From an uncultured Prolixibacteraceae bacterium (GTDB lineage: Bacteria > Bacteroidota > Bacteroidia > Bacteroidales > Prolixibacteraceae), in assembly GCA_913063265.1 (NCBI GenBank), contig CAJXZG010000039.1:1-44738 (forward strand): a DNA stretch of 44,738 nt. Reading direction: 5' to 3'. The notes below the pieces were generated by a model. It had not been told where the DNA came from. It ran no database searches and saw only the letters and a list, made by a program, of their open reading frames with translations. Shown here piece by piece: positions 32,000 to 43,100 of the stretch (position 1 is its first letter; each line of letters starts with the position of its first letter). The position numbers and the translations under genes are program-made.

Positions 32000-33949
32000 T
32001 TAGTTATACAATCCTGATAATTGATCTCTTACTTCTTTTGTTATAAATTCTGCGAACTCCTCGTTTGTCATTATGCCTTTGTCTCCTTCGCCCTGTCTCC
32101 GCACAGCAACTGAATCAGACTCTGCTTCTTTTTCTCCAACAATTAACAGGTAAGGAATTCGTTTTAATTCGTTGTCGCGTATCTTCCTACCAATCTTTTC
32201 GTTACGATCATCAACAACGCTGCGAATATCGGAAATATTTAGAAATTCTGAAACTTTTTTAGCATAATCGTTATACTTTTCACTGATAGGTAATACAACG
32301 ACCTGCTCTGGTGTAAGCCATAACGGAAATTTTCCGGCAGTGTGTTCAATAAGCACGGCCACAAACCGTTCCATCGATCCGAATGGTGCACGGTGAATCA
32401 TAATCGGACGATGGCGATTATCATCGGCACCAATATATTCCAGTTCAAAACGCTCCGGCAAGTTGTAATCTACCTGAATGGTTCCCAATTGCCAGCTTCG
32501 TCCCAATGCGTCTTTAATCATAAAATCGAGCTTCGGACCATAAAAAGCGGCTTCTCCCAGTTCTGTAACTGTATTTAAACCTTTTTCGGTGCAAGCTTCA
32601 ATAATTGCCTGTTCTGCTTTATCCCAATTCTCCGGACTTCCGATGTATTTTTCTGGCTTTTGCGGATCTCTCAACGAAATCTGAGCTGTATAGTTTTCAA
32701 AATTTAAGGCTTTAAAAATGATAAAAATAATGTCGATAACCTTTTTGAATTCATCTTTAAGCTGATCGGGGCGGCAGAAAATATGGGCATCGTCTTGGGT
32801 AAAACTGCGAACACGTGTTAAACCATGTAATTCGCCACTTTGTTCGTAGCGATACACCGTTCCAAACTCGGCCATACGAACCGGAAGATCTTTGTACGAA
32901 CGTGGCCACATTTTGTATATCTCGCAATGGTGCGGGCAGTTCATTGGTTTTAACAGGTATTCTTCTCCTTCAGCCGGTGTATTAATTGGCTGAAATGAAT
33001 CCTGACCATATTTTTGATAATGACCTGATGTTTTGTACAATTTTACATCTCCGATGTGAGGAGTCATTACCTGCTCGTAACCATATTTTTTCTGTACTTT
33101 TTTCAGAAAATTTTCGAGTTGCTCGCGCAATTGAGCACCTTTGGGCAGCCATAATGGCAAACCTTGCCCAACAGATTCTGAAAAGCCAAACAACTGCATT
33201 TCTTTACCTATTTTACGATGGTCGCGCTTTTTGGCTTCTTCAACCATCTCGAGGTATTCCTGCAGCATTTTTGCTTTCGGGAAGGTAACACCGTAAACAC
33301 GGGTAAGCATTTTGTTTTTCTCGTCGCCACGCCAATAAGCACCTGCAATTGCTGTAAGTTTAATCGCTTTAATGTAACTTGTATTAGGCAGATGGGGCCC
33401 CCGGCATAAATCGGTAAAGTTACCTTGCTGATATAAAGTAATTGTTCCGTCTTCCAATTCGCCAATTAACTCTTGCTTCAGTTCATCGTCTTTTTCTGAG
33501 AACATGGCCAAAGCTTCGTCTTTTGAAATATCAGAACGTGTAATATCATTTTTCTGACGTGCCAGTTCAAGCATTTTTTGCTCAATCTTTTGCAAGTCCT
33601 TTTCCGATAAAACTTTTCCTTCGGGTAAATCTATGTCGTAATAAAAACCTGTATCAACAGTTGGTCCAATGCCAAATTTTGTTCCCGGGTAAAAAGCCTC
33701 AATGGCCTCTGCCATAAGGTGTGCAGAAGAATGCCAAAAGGTTTCTTTTCCTTCTCTGTCATCCCAGGTGTGCAATTTTATATTGGCATCAGCGCTTATT
33801 ATTCGCGATAAGTCCCAAATTTCGCCATCAACTGTAATAGACAAAACATCTTTTGCCAAACGATTTGATATTGACCGGGCAATTTCCAGTCCGTTTACAG
33901 GCTCTGCAAATTCGCGCACACTGTTGTCAGGAAGTGTAATTTTTATCAT
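32000..33949 (-). CDS. thrS: Threonyl-tRNA synthetase
   Basis: The start is placed at the ATG at 33949 ([20 protein letters not shown]), giving 649 residues; a 15-residue longer frame would add a segment not expected in the family. Domains in order are an N-terminal TGS domain (about 1-62), an editing domain with [24 protein letters not shown] (about 73-96), and a class II catalytic core. The core has [11 protein letters not shown] (zinc-site Cys), a motif-2 region [23 protein letters not shown], motif-3 [11 protein letters not shown] and a C-terminal anticodon-binding domain. It charges tRNA-Thr and edits seryl-tRNA. It is the first gene of the operon with infC, rpmI and rplT, behind a perfect -7 element. 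Confidence 0.98.
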   Translation of the reverse strand: MIKITLPDNSVREFAEPVNGLEIARSISNRLAKDVLSITVDGEIWDLSRIISADANIKLHTWDDREGKETFWHSSAHLMAEAIEAFYPGTKFGIGPTVDTGFYYDIDLPEGKVLSEKDLQKIEQKMLELARQKNDITRSDISKDEALAMFSEKDDELKQELIGELEDGTITLYQQGNFTDLCRGPHLPNTSYIKAIKLTAIAGAYWRGDEKNKMLTRVYGVTFPKAKMLQEYLEMVEEAKKRDHRKIGKEMQLFGFSESVGQGLPLWLPKGAQLREQLENFLKKVQKKYGYEQVMTPHIGDVKLYKTSGHYQKYGQDSFQPINTPAEGEEYLLKPMNCPHHCEIYKMWPRSYKDLPVRMAEFGTVYRYEQSGELHGLTRVRSFTQDDAHIFCRPDQLKDEFKKVIDIIFIIFKALNFENYTAQISLRDPQKPEKYIGSPENWDKAEQAIIEACTEKGLNTVTELGEAAFYGPKLDFMIKDALGRSWQLGTIQVDYNLPERFELEYIGADDNRHRPIMIHRAPFGSMERFVAVLIEHTAGKFPLWLTPEQVVVLPISEKYNDYAKKVSEFLNISDIRSVVDDRNEKIGRKIRDNELKRIPYLLIVGEKEAESDSVAVRRQGEGDKGIMTNEEFAEFITKEVRDQLSGLYN

Positions 33950-34283
33950 TTTTATTATAACTCCTATTATTGCTAAATTTATTTTGCGCGGCAAAGATAA
34001 ACAATCCTTTGATACTAGGAAGAATTGAACACTAGCTTATTCGTGTTTTGTAACGTTTTTTCAACACTCCCGTGTTAAATCAAAATTAAAGCTGCTATAT
34101 TTTGCTAAATATAGAGTTTTAACACACACTCCATTCTTTCATATTAAAAGAATTTTATCCGCATTGATTTTAAATTAACACTTTTAGAGCTATTATTTTT
34201 ACAATTCGGCGATATTTTTAGGTTTTATTGATTTCTTTGCAACAGACAGTAAAGGAATTCGATAGATTATAATTTTATAAATC
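33950..34283. other. Divergent intergenic region between thrS and the chorismate mutase gene
   Basis: Holds the thrS promoter (33992-33999) on the minus strand and the leader of the chorismate mutase gene on the plus strand. A small AACAC-tccc-GTGTT inverted repeat lies near 34062-34075 and is too short to interpret. No T-box-like leader or small gene was seen. Confidence 0.5.
33992..33999 (-). promoter_or_regulatory. -7 element of the thrS operon
   Basis: On the minus strand TATCTTTG (33999-33992) is an exact match to TAnnTTTG, about 42 bp before the thrS start. AGGAG appears 12 bp before the ATG. The -33 region lacks a clear TTTG. Confidence 0.6.
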
Positions 34284-34592
34284 ATGAAATTTAGAGATCC
34301 GGAAGATTGTGCTACTCTGGAAGAAATAAGGTGTGAGATTGACAAAATTGACAAGCACATTGTTTTGCTTTTTGCTGAACGGCATAAATATGTTGAAGCT
34401 ATTGTTCGATTTAAAGATGATGAAAATGCCATTATTGCCGAGGATCGAAAACAATCGGTAATCAGGCAACGCCGCGAATGGGCAGAAAAAAATGGATTAA
34501 ATGCCGATATTTTTGAACAAATATACAGGCTTTTAATAGAGAGTAACATAAAACATGAAATGGAATTATTGAAATTAAAAAAGAAAAAATAA
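34284..34592 (+). CDS. Chorismate mutase, AroQ/PchB-like
   Basis: A 102-residue all-helical protein of the AroQ fold. The N-terminus FRDPEDCATLEEIRCEIDKIDKHIVLLFAERHKYVEAIVRFK resembles PchB-type enzymes, with Arg15 in EIR, Arg32 in AER, Lys/Arg in RFKDDE and a glutamine-bearing helix (EQIYRLLIESNIKHE). Such proteins convert chorismate to prephenate or, in PchB, isochorismate to salicylate and pyruvate. No siderophore or aromatic amino-acid genes lie nearby, so the choice is open. Its TAA overlaps the ATG of the aldolase gene by one base, indicating coupled translation and a shared pathway. Confidence 0.85.
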   Translation: MKFRDPEDCATLEEIRCEIDKIDKHIVLLFAERHKYVEAIVRFKDDENAIIAEDRKQSVIRQRREWAEKNGLNADIFEQIYRLLIESNIKHEMELLKLKKKK

Positions 34593-35542
34593 TGTACAAA
34601 GCAGACATAAAAGTAATGGATTGCACAGTGCGCGACGGTGGGCTAATGAACAAATGGCAATTTAGCGATGAATTTGTACGTGGTTTTTATAAAAGCTGCG
34701 TTGAAGCCGGGATTGATTATATGGAAATTGGCTATAAAAGCAGTGAATCGGCTTTTTCGAGAGAAGAAGTTGGCCCGTGGAAATTCTGCGATGATAAAGA
34801 CCTGCGACGTGTTGTTGGCGATAATGATACAAATTTAAAGCTATCGGCGATGGCCGATATTGGCAGAATTGCGCCTGAAGACATCCCTCCGGCAAACGAA
34901 AGTTTGATTGATATGTTACGCGTAGCATGTTACTGCCACCAGGTTGACAAAGCCATTTGGTTGGCAGAACACTGCATGGATAAAGGATACGAGGTTACCA
35001 TAAACTTAATGGCTGTTTCAAAAGTAAATGAGTCGGATTTGGACGAAGCCTTAGCCGACCTTGCAAAATCGCGTGTTCCAATAATTTATGTTGTTGATAG
35101 TTTTGGCAGTTTATATTGCGAGAGTATCGAGCGTTTGGTGAAAAAATATGCAAGTGCCATGCCTGAAAAAGAACTCGGAGTACATGCACACAATAACATG
35201 CAGTTGGCTATGTCGAATACCATCACCTCTTTAATTAATGGTGTTACTATGCTCGACGCCACCTTACTGGGAATGGGGCGAGGCGCCGGGAACTGCCCAG
35301 TTGAGATTTTAATTGCTTTTTTAAAAAATCCGAAATACAGGTTATTACCCCTGCTTGATGCCATTCAGAACCATGTTAAACCATGGCAGGAAAAAATTGA
35401 TTGGGGATACCACGTTCCTTATCTGGTAACCGGAGCCATGAATGAACATCCACGAAGTGCCATGAAATGGATGGATTCAGATCAGAAAGATGACTTCGTA
35501 TCATTTATGAAAGAAATGCACGACTACGAGCTTCTGGAATAA
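34592..35542 (+). CDS. HMGL-like aldolase catalytic-domain protein
   Basis: A 316-residue TIM-barrel protein of the HMG-CoA lyase/DRE-TIM group. The metal and catalytic motif MDCTVRDGG is at residues 9-17 (Asp10, Arg14), MEIGYKSSE is near 45, and the metal-binding HAHNNMQLA is near 198, as in 4-hydroxy-2-oxovalerate aldolases (DmpG-like). GMGRGAGNCPVEILI near 228 is the conserved closing loop. It would cleave or form a carbon-carbon bond next to a 2-oxo acid. Coupling by one-base overlap with a chorismate mutase is intriguing, because pyruvate could link the reactions, but no defined pathway is known to me. A terminator follows 20 bp later. Confidence 0.83.
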   Translation: MYKADIKVMDCTVRDGGLMNKWQFSDEFVRGFYKSCVEAGIDYMEIGYKSSESAFSREEVGPWKFCDDKDLRRVVGDNDTNLKLSAMADIGRIAPEDIPPANESLIDMLRVACYCHQVDKAIWLAEHCMDKGYEVTINLMAVSKVNESDLDEALADLAKSRVPIIYVVDSFGSLYCESIERLVKKYASAMPEKELGVHAHNNMQLAMSNTITSLINGVTMLDATLLGMGRGAGNCPVEILIAFLKNPKYRLLPLLDAIQNHVKPWQEKIDWGYHVPYLVTGAMNEHPRSAMKWMDSDQKDDFVSFMKEMHDYELLE

Positions 35543-35562
35543 AAATATATTTGGATTAAAAT

Positions 35563-35613
35563 AAAAAAGGATGCATCTGAAGATTTTAGCTTTGAGGATT
35601 GCATCCTTTTTTT
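35563..35613 (+). terminator. Intrinsic terminator after the chorismate mutase-aldolase pair
   Basis: Arms AAAAAAGGATGCA (35563-35575) and TGCATCCTTTTTT (35600-35612) pair over 13 bp with a 24-base loop, ending in a run of seven T. The A- and T-runs suggest it can act in both directions. Confidence 0.8.
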
Positions 35614-35826
35614 CTCTTACCCCGAATCTACAACTCTCCCCCCCCAGCCTACTGATTTGCAGAGCAATACTCTTAAAAAAGATTATTATTTATACCTGAT
35701 TAGCCATTCGAATAACATTTTTCTATTTTTGTTCACGAGAAAAAACATGGAGCTATTCATACGCCATTCCTGAATAGGAATAACGAATTTACCCCAAAAG
35801 GTTATGCTCTGCAAAATTTTAATGAA

Positions 35827-38028
35827 ATGAAAAAATTGCTTATTTTATTGGTCACATTTCTGATTTCCGCTTCGTTACAGGCACAACAAACGCAAAAAAT
35901 TAGCTTAGAAGATATTTTTGTTAAAGGAACATTTCGTGCACAATCAGTTTACGGTTTGCGTTCGATGAATGATGGCATTCATTATTCAACGCTTGAAGGA
36001 AGAACAAAAATTGTAAAATACAGTTATAAAACGGGTGATGAAGTTGAGGTTATTTTCGACATAAAAGAAGTTAAGGATGCGCCTATAACGTCTTTTTTAA
36101 ATTACCAGTTTAGTGATGATGAAACAAAAATTTTGTTGACGACCAAACGCCAATCCATCTACCGCCACTCTTACACGGCAGAATATTACGTCTGGAATTC
36201 AGTAACCCGGGAATTAACTGAACTATCGGATAAAGGAGCACAACAGCTGGCCACCTTCTCACCTGATGGCAATTACATTGCCTACGTACGCGACAACAAC
36301 ATTTTTATAAAAAACTTAAAGTTTGGCAGCACCCACCAAGCTACAACAGATGGCAAATTTAACGAGATTATTAACGGAGCTCCTGATTGGGTTTACGAAG
36401 AAGAATTTGGCTTTAATAAAGCGTTTTGGTGGTCGCCCGACAGTAAATTCGTAGGCTACCTTCGTTTTGACGAACGGGAAGTCCCCGAATTTTCGATGCC
36501 CATGTATGCGGGAGCTGCTCCCTCCTATACTGACAACGAATTGTACCCCGGAAAGTATACGTTTAAATACCCAAAAGCCGGTGAAAAAAATTCAGTGGTA
36601 GAAGTTTATTCGTACGAGGTTAAATCAAAAACCGGAATAAAAGTAGACATAGGTGATAAAACGAACATTTACATTCCGCGATTACAGTGGACTCCGGATG
36701 CCAATAACCTGGTTGTGATGCGATTAAACAGACATCAAAATCAGATGGATATTTTGTATGCTAATCCTTACACAGGAGATACCCGAAATTTTCTTACAGA
36801 AAAGAACGACCGTTATATAGCAGAAGATTTTCTGGATGCGTTTACCTACCTTGAGAATGGTAATTTTGTTGTTAAAAGCGAACGCGATGGGTGGTCGCAT
36901 TTATATTTATACGACAAGCAAGGATTTGAAATGGCCCAACTCACCCAGGGCGAATTTGATGTAACCGATTTTTATGGATACGATTCAGCCCGCGAAATAT
37001 TTTATTATCAGGCAGCAGCAGAATCGCCTTTACAGCGCGAGGTTTATTATACAAGTCTTGATAAAAAAGTGCAAGGAAAACTTTCTGTAGAAAATGGAAC
37101 AAACAGGGCCGTATTTAGTAGCAATTTTAAGTATTACATAAACTATTTTAGCAATTCCAAAACCCCGGCATATATCTCGCTTCACGACACAAAAGATGGT
37201 GAACAAATTCGTTTTTTACAGGATAATACGGTATTAAAAAACACCGTGCAAAGGATGAATATCCCTCAAAAAGAATTTTTCAGCTTTACCACATCCGAAG
37301 GGATCGATTTAAATGGATGGATGCTAAAACCTACAGGGTTCGATCCGGCAAAAAAATACCCGGTTTTGATGACCCAGTACAGTGGCCCCAATTCGCAAAG
37401 TGTTACCGATTCGTGGGGACGAGGTGTAGGCTGGAATGAATATTTGGCACAAGAAGGTTTTTTGGTTGTTTGTATTGATCCAAGAGGAACAGGAGCACGG
37501 GGCGAAGAGTTTAGAAAAATTACCTATATGCAATTGGGGAAATACGAATCGGACGACCAGGTGGAAGCTGCAAAATACCTCACTACACTTCCCTATGTTG
37601 ATGCTGCCAATATAGCAATTTTTGGATGGAGCTACGGAGGATTTATGACTCTGCTGGCGATGGAAAAGGGAGGCGAATTATTTAAAGCCGGAATTGCTGT
37701 TGCGCCGGTTACCAGCTGGCGTTTTTATGACACCGTTTATACCGAGCGCTATATGCGAACACCACAGGAAAATCCGGAAGGGTACGACGATAATTCGCCA
37801 CTAACACATGCCGGCGATATAAAAGGGCAATTACTAATTGTACACGGATCTGCCGACGACAATGTTCATGTGCAAAACACTTACGAAATGACCGAAAAAA
37901 TGGTTCAGTCCGGCGTTCAATTTGATATGGCCATTTACACCAACAGAAACCATGGAATACGAGGAGGAAACACAAGTATGCATTTGTATACTAAGATGAC
38001 AAATTTTTTAAAAGATAAACTTCAGTAA
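35827..38028 (+). CDS. Dipeptidyl peptidase IV-type S9 serine peptidase
   Basis: This 733-residue exported protein has a signal peptide (KKLLILLVTFLISASLQAQQ), a beta-propeller domain (about 40-480) and a C-terminal alpha/beta-hydrolase domain. The triad is Ser602 in GWSYGGF, Asp677 in GSADDNV and His709 in NRNHGI. The DWVYEEEFG motif near residue 190 is the double-glutamate that anchors the substrate N-terminus in true DPP4 enzymes. It should release X-Pro and X-Ala dipeptides in the periplasm, feeding peptide catabolism. It stands alone between two terminator-like or spacer regions. The AT-rich upstream 214 bp show no confident promoter. Confidence 0.93.
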   Translation: MKKLLILLVTFLISASLQAQQTQKISLEDIFVKGTFRAQSVYGLRSMNDGIHYSTLEGRTKIVKYSYKTGDEVEVIFDIKEVKDAPITSFLNYQFSDDETKILLTTKRQSIYRHSYTAEYYVWNSVTRELTELSDKGAQQLATFSPDGNYIAYVRDNNIFIKNLKFGSTHQATTDGKFNEIINGAPDWVYEEEFGFNKAFWWSPDSKFVGYLRFDEREVPEFSMPMYAGAAPSYTDNELYPGKYTFKYPKAGEKNSVVEVYSYEVKSKTGIKVDIGDKTNIYIPRLQWTPDANNLVVMRLNRHQNQMDILYANPYTGDTRNFLTEKNDRYIAEDFLDAFTYLENGNFVVKSERDGWSHLYLYDKQGFEMAQLTQGEFDVTDFYGYDSAREIFYYQAAAESPLQREVYYTSLDKKVQGKLSVENGTNRAVFSSNFKYYINYFSNSKTPAYISLHDTKDGEQIRFLQDNTVLKNTVQRMNIPQKEFFSFTTSEGIDLNGWMLKPTGFDPAKKYPVLMTQYSGPNSQSVTDSWGRGVGWNEYLAQEGFLVVCIDPRGTGARGEEFRKITYMQLGKYESDDQVEAAKYLTTLPYVDAANIAIFGWSYGGFMTLLAMEKGGELFKAGIAVAPVTSWRFYDTVYTERYMRTPQENPEGYDDNSPLTHAGDIKGQLLIVHGSADDNVHVQNTYEMTEKMVQSGVQFDMAIYTNRNHGIRGGNTSMHLYTKMTNFLKDKLQ

Positions 38029-38158
38029 TTAGCTCTGCATTAGCATCATTTGCCTTTATAAAATAAAATTTACGAAAGGAGTAAGTGATAGGCAGCAAGT
38101 GCTAAATCTGATTTATACTAAAGCATTTCATTGCAACTAACCATTAAAAAACAAACAA

Positions 38159-38740
38159 ATGAAAAGAATTGGAGGTTATTTTTTTCAGGGAATTCTATTG
38201 GTAGCTCCCGTTGCGATTATTGTTTACATTCTGTATTCCCTGTTTATTCGTGTTGATGGCTGGCTGCTAAACACAATTAAACCTCTTATTGGATTTTACG
38301 TTCCCGGTTTAGGCATAGCCCTTCTATTTGTTTTTATAACAATCCTGGGTTTTGTTGGCGAAACAACATTGTTGAAACCCATAAAAATTATTGCCGGAAA
38401 ATTTATTCGGCGAATACCTTTACTAAACTTATTATATACTTCTCTAAACGATCTTTTTTCAGCTTTTGTTGGCAAAGAGAAGAAATTTAATGTACCGGTT
38501 AAAGTGCTGTTTAACAATGAGAATAATTTATGGAAACTGGGGTTTATTACAAAAGAATCGCTAGCAGAATTTCAACTCTCAGACTTGTCAGCAGTCTATT
38601 TTCCGCATTCTTACAACTTCTCAGGCGAATTATACCTGGTGCCTAACAGTCGCATAGAGAAACTCGATGTATCTCCTGCTGATGTTATGAAATTCGTTGT
38701 ATCGGCCGGTGTTACCCGAATTGAAAATACTGATTTTTAA
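38159..38740 (+). CDS. DUF502 family membrane protein
   Basis: A 193-residue protein with two N-terminal transmembrane helices (about residues 8-28, GILLVAPVAIIVYILYSLFI, and 48-68, GLGIALLFVFITILGFVG) and a soluble C-terminal part. The order GYFFQGILLVAPVAITxY, RIPLLNLLYTSLNDLFSAF and PHSYNFSGELYLVPNSRIEKLDV is the DUF502 pattern. The function is unknown; relatives occur in bacteria and in plants (COV family). No operon partner is evident, since the next gene begins about 300 bp later. Confidence 0.87.
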   Translation: MKRIGGYFFQGILLVAPVAIIVYILYSLFIRVDGWLLNTIKPLIGFYVPGLGIALLFVFITILGFVGETTLLKPIKIIAGKFIRRIPLLNLLYTSLNDLFSAFVGKEKKFNVPVKVLFNNENNLWKLGFITKESLAEFQLSDLSAVYFPHSYNFSGELYLVPNSRIEKLDVSPADVMKFVVSAGVTRIENTDF

Positions 38741-39039
38741 AATTTCACAACTAAATTAGAACTTTTTACTCCTCTTTTAAAGTATTGCGACTTTTACCCC
38801 TTACTACAAAATGAAGAAAATATTTTATTTTCCCAATTAAAATTGTTTTAAACATTTTAATCACCTAATAATCTTCAAATTACAATTGTTTATTGCAAAA
38901 TTAATTACCTCATAATTTATCAGAACCGCTGTATTTAAAACTTTTTAGTTAAGCATAATCCCCTTAAATGTATTATATTTTTTAGGATTTAAAATTTTTC
39001 ATAAAAAACCTGAGAATGTATCATTTAAAACCAAAACGT

Positions 39040-40179
39040 ATGAAAGTTTTCTATTTAATGCTTGTAGCTGTTCTACTTGCATCATGTGCCGAGGAACAAC
39101 AAAAAAAGATGCCTCCGCTAAAATTAAAAGCGGTTGAAGTTGTTCAAAAAGATGTAATCGAGAAGATTGACTTTGTGGGCCAGGTATATGGATTTCAGGA
39201 TATTTCAATCCGTGCGCGCGTTGTTGGTTACCTTGAAGGAATTCATTTTAATGAAGGACTTCCGGTAAAACAAGGGCAATTGCTTTATACCATAGATGCA
39301 CAACCTTACGAGGCCGAGGTAGCTGCCAAGCAGAGTCTTTTGGCTGAAGCAAAATCATTGTATGCAAAGGCGCAGAGCGATTTAAACCGTTATAAACCCC
39401 TGGCTGCATCAAACGCAGTAAGCCAGGCAGACTTAGATGGTGCCCAGGTTCAATTTGAAGCAGCCGCAGCCCAGGTTAAAGCGGCAGAAGCGAATCTCGA
39501 GATTTCGAAAATACAGTTGGGGTATACTAAAGTTTATTCTCCAATTAACGGTATTATAGGGAAATCGCTTGCAGAAATTGGCGATTTGGTTGGCCAGGCA
39601 CCGCTGGTGGTACTCAACACAGTGTCGAAAACAAAAGACATTCACGTTGATTTTTTCCTTCCGGAAAACCAATACCTACAAATGGCAAATAGTATCGTTG
39701 AAGAAGGAAGCGGACAAATGTATAAAGAGAGCAAGGAACATCGCGTAATTCTTGAATTGGTTTTGGCGGATAATTCGATACACAAATATAAAGGTGCAGT
39801 AAACTTTGTAGACCGTGGAGTTGATAGTAACACCGGAACAATACTTATTCAGACGCGTTTTCCTAACCCCGACCTGCTTATCCGTCCGGGGCAATTTGCA
39901 AAGGTCAGAATACCGGTAACCCATGAACAAGCCATAATGGTTCCGCAAAAGTGCATAAAAGAACTTCAGGGTCAATATTCAGTTTTTATTGTAAATGCTG
40001 AAAATAAAGTAGAAACCCGTCAGTTAGACCCGGCCGGTACTATTGGCGATATGTGGAGAATTAAAGGCGGATTACAAGCAGGAGAAAAGGTCTTGATTGA
40101 AGGACTTCAGAAAGTTAGAAATGGAATGTCTGTTGAGGCTGAGATAATTGAATTTGAAAGCCAATTCCCAAACCTATAA
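39040..40179 (+). CDS. RND efflux periplasmic adaptor (AcrA/MexA-like lipoprotein)
   Basis: The start is taken at the ATG at 39040, which gives a clean lipoprotein signal MKVFYLMLVAVLLASC with lipidated Cys16; an ATG at 39016 adds eight residues. The adaptor has the lipoyl half-motifs SIRARVVGYLEGIHFNEGLPVKQGQLLY and KVYSPINGIIGKSLAEIGDLV, an Ala-rich coiled-coil hairpin between them (about 90-155), and beta-barrel and membrane-proximal domains (FVDRGVDSNTGTILIQTRFPN, LRPGQFAKVRIP). It would link the inner-membrane RND pump to the outer-membrane factor. The pump gene starts 9 bp downstream. The operon carries lesions in both partner genes. Confidence 0.92.
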   Translation: MKVFYLMLVAVLLASCAEEQQKKMPPLKLKAVEVVQKDVIEKIDFVGQVYGFQDISIRARVVGYLEGIHFNEGLPVKQGQLLYTIDAQPYEAEVAAKQSLLAEAKSLYAKAQSDLNRYKPLAASNAVSQADLDGAQVQFEAAAAQVKAAEANLEISKIQLGYTKVYSPINGIIGKSLAEIGDLVGQAPLVVLNTVSKTKDIHVDFFLPENQYLQMANSIVEEGSGQMYKESKEHRVILELVLADNSIHKYKGAVNFVDRGVDSNTGTILIQTRFPNPDLLIRPGQFAKVRIPVTHEQAIMVPQKCIKELQGQYSVFIVNAENKVETRQLDPAGTIGDMWRIKGGLQAGEKVLIEGLQKVRNGMSVEAEIIEFESQFPNL

Positions 40180-40188
40180 TTTTTAGCC

Positions 40189-43100
40189 ATGGCAGATAAA
40201 AAAGGAAATTTTTTCGTTCACAGGCCTATTGTGGCTATGGTAATTGCCATAGTAATTGTTATTGTAGGCTTTGTAATGCTTAGCGGATTGCCCATTGAGC
40301 AGTACCCCAACCTTACGCCTCCAATTGTTCAGGTGCGTGGTACTTATACAGGGGCAAATGCATTAACTGTTGAAGAGTCGATGGCAACTCCACTGGAGCA
40401 ACAGATAAATGGCGTTGATAATATGATTTACATGAAGTCAACCAATGCCAACGACGGTTCTATGAATATTCAGATATCATTTGATGTTGGAACCGACCCG
40501 GATATGAATACTGTATTGGCACAAAACAGGGTATCTGCAGCCACTGCAAAGCTTCCCGAATCGGTTAAAAAGTTTGGCGTAATGACTGAAAAATCGCTTC
40601 CAAATATTTTAATGCTAATTGCATTAACTTCCGACGGACGCTACGATCAGGATTTTCTGGGTAACTACGGATTAATAAATATAAAAGACCAACTGGCACG
40701 AATTAAGGGAATTGGACGTGTAAATGTAATTGGTGCATCGGATTATTCAATGCGAATTTGGGTTAAGCCCGATCGCCTTGCAGCCATGGAACTTACCATC
40801 CCGGAAATATTAAATGCCATTAACCAACAGAATGCGATTGTGCCCGGTGGTAAGTTCGGAGCCGAGCCTTCGCCCCCGGGAACAGAGTTTACCTACACGG
40901 TAAGGATGCCGGAGCGTTTTAATTAGCCAGAAGAGTTTGGAGAAATAGTAGTGCGCACCCGCCCGGATGGTTCTCAGGTAAAATTAAAAGACATTGCAGA
41001 AATAAGCCTGGGCGTTGAAACATACAGTGCATTTACACGACTAAATGGCGAGGCATGCTCAATTATTGCTCTTTACCAGGCTCCGGGCTCTAATGCCACA
41101 GAACTGGCAGCACAGGTAAAACAAGAAATTGAACGTCTCTCAGGATCGTTTCCCGAAGGAATCAAGTACGATATTTCGCTGGACTCAACAGCTGCCATTA
41201 CTGCGGGAATCAACGATATTGTGGAAACGCTAATTATTGCTCTTATCCTGGTAATTCTGGTGGTGTTTATTTTTATTCAAGACTGGCGGGCAACGCTAAT
41301 TCCTACCATTGCGATTCCTGTTTCATTAGTGGGTGCATTCATTTTCTTCCCTATGTTGGGGTTTACCATTAATGTACTTTCCTTACTGGGGCTTGTTCTG
41401 GCAATAGGTATTGTTGTTGATGATGCTATTGTTGTGGTTGAGGCCGTTCAGGTTAACATTTCAAAAGGAATGAATTCCAAAGAAGCCACTCTTGATGCCA
41501 TGAGAAAGGTATCGGCGCCGGTTGTTGCCACCACACTTGTACTTGTTGCCGTATTTATTCCGGTGGCAGGTATGGCCGGTATAACCGGAAGATTGTACCA
41601 GCAGTTTGCAATAACAATTGTAGTATCGGTTATCGTTTCGTCGGTGAATGCCCTTACCCTAAGTCCGGCATTGTCATCGCTCTTACTTAAAAAACCCAAA
41701 GCTTACAAAGGTCCATTGGGATGGTTTTTCGGGAAATTTAACAAATGGATGGGAAAATCAACCGAAGGCTATATGAAACTGACCAATGTTTTTACACGAA
41801 AGATAAAACGAGGTGTTGTATTCATTCTGGTAATTACTGCGGGAATGGGTGTGTTTGGAAAACTTGTTCCCGGTGGATTTATTCCGGCAGAAGATATGGG
41901 ATATCTGTTTATTAATATGCAGTTACCCGATGCAGCATCTTTACAACGTTCGGATGAAGTGGCAAAAAAAATCGAGAAAATACTGGAAGATATTCCTGAA
42001 ATAGAATATGTTACTAATGCGACTGGTTTTAGCATGTTGTCTGGTGCAATGGCAACAAACACCGGTTTTATGTTTATTGCCCTTAGAAACTGGGACGACC
42101 GTGATAAAACCGCGAATGACATCATTCTCGAAATTAACAAGCGTTTAATGGTACAGGTTAATGAAGCCCAGGTTTTTGCATTTGGCCCACCCGCTATTCC
42201 CGGATTAGGTAATGGTTCTGGCTTTAGTATAATGTTGCAAGACCGCGGCGGCAACACACCTGATTACCTGGCCGCAAATGCCGCTAAATTTATGCAGGCA
42301 GCCAATGCACGCGAAGAAATTGGTAATGCATTCACCACCTTTCAGGCCAATGTTCCGCAGCGTTATTTAAATATAGATAAGGAAAAGGCACTAAAAATGG
42401 GGGTTTCGTTAAATGATTTATACACAACCGTTGGTGCATTTATGGGCGGTGCGTATGTAAACGACTTTACCCGCTTTGGGCGCTTATATAAAACGTACAT
42501 TCAGGCAGAACACGAATACCGTGTTTCTGAAAAGGACATCAATAACTTTTTTATAAAAAACAACAATGGGAATATGGTTCCCTTGGCCACCCTGGCAACG
42601 GTTGAACCAATCTCAGGTCCGGAATATACCAACCGCTTTAATCTGTACCGGGCTGTGGAAATTACAGGAGCACCGGCACAAGGTTATACATCTGCGCAAG
42701 CCATGCAGGCACTTGAAGAGGTGGCTGCCGAAGTATTACCGGCTGATATGGGCTATCAATGGAATGCCATGTCGTACCAGGAAAAACAAGCATCCGGGTC
42801 ACTGGGTATAATCATGATTTTCTCGCTGCTATTTGTTTTTCTTATCCTCTCGGCACAATACGAAAGCTGGTCGTTGCCATTTAGTATTTTACTTGGAACG
42901 CCATTCGCCATTTTTGGGGCGCTATTTGCCTTGTGGGGAGCGCGTATGTTTAGCACCTCGTTCGAGAATAACATATTTGCACAGGTAAGCTTTGTGATGT
43001 TGGTTGGTATGGCGGCAAAAAATGCCATACTGATAGTGGAGTTTGCCAAAGAAGAATTTGACCGTGGTAAAAGTCTTTTTGATGCTGCGACAGAAGCAGC

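Noticed and set aside
34062..34075. AACAC-tccc-GTGTT inverted repeat upstream of thrS
   Set aside because: Five-bp arms are too short to separate from chance and there is no uridine tract.
37338..37350. tRNA T-loop-like GGTTCGATCC
   Set aside because: It lies in the middle of the DPP4-like coding sequence with no flanking cloverleaf.
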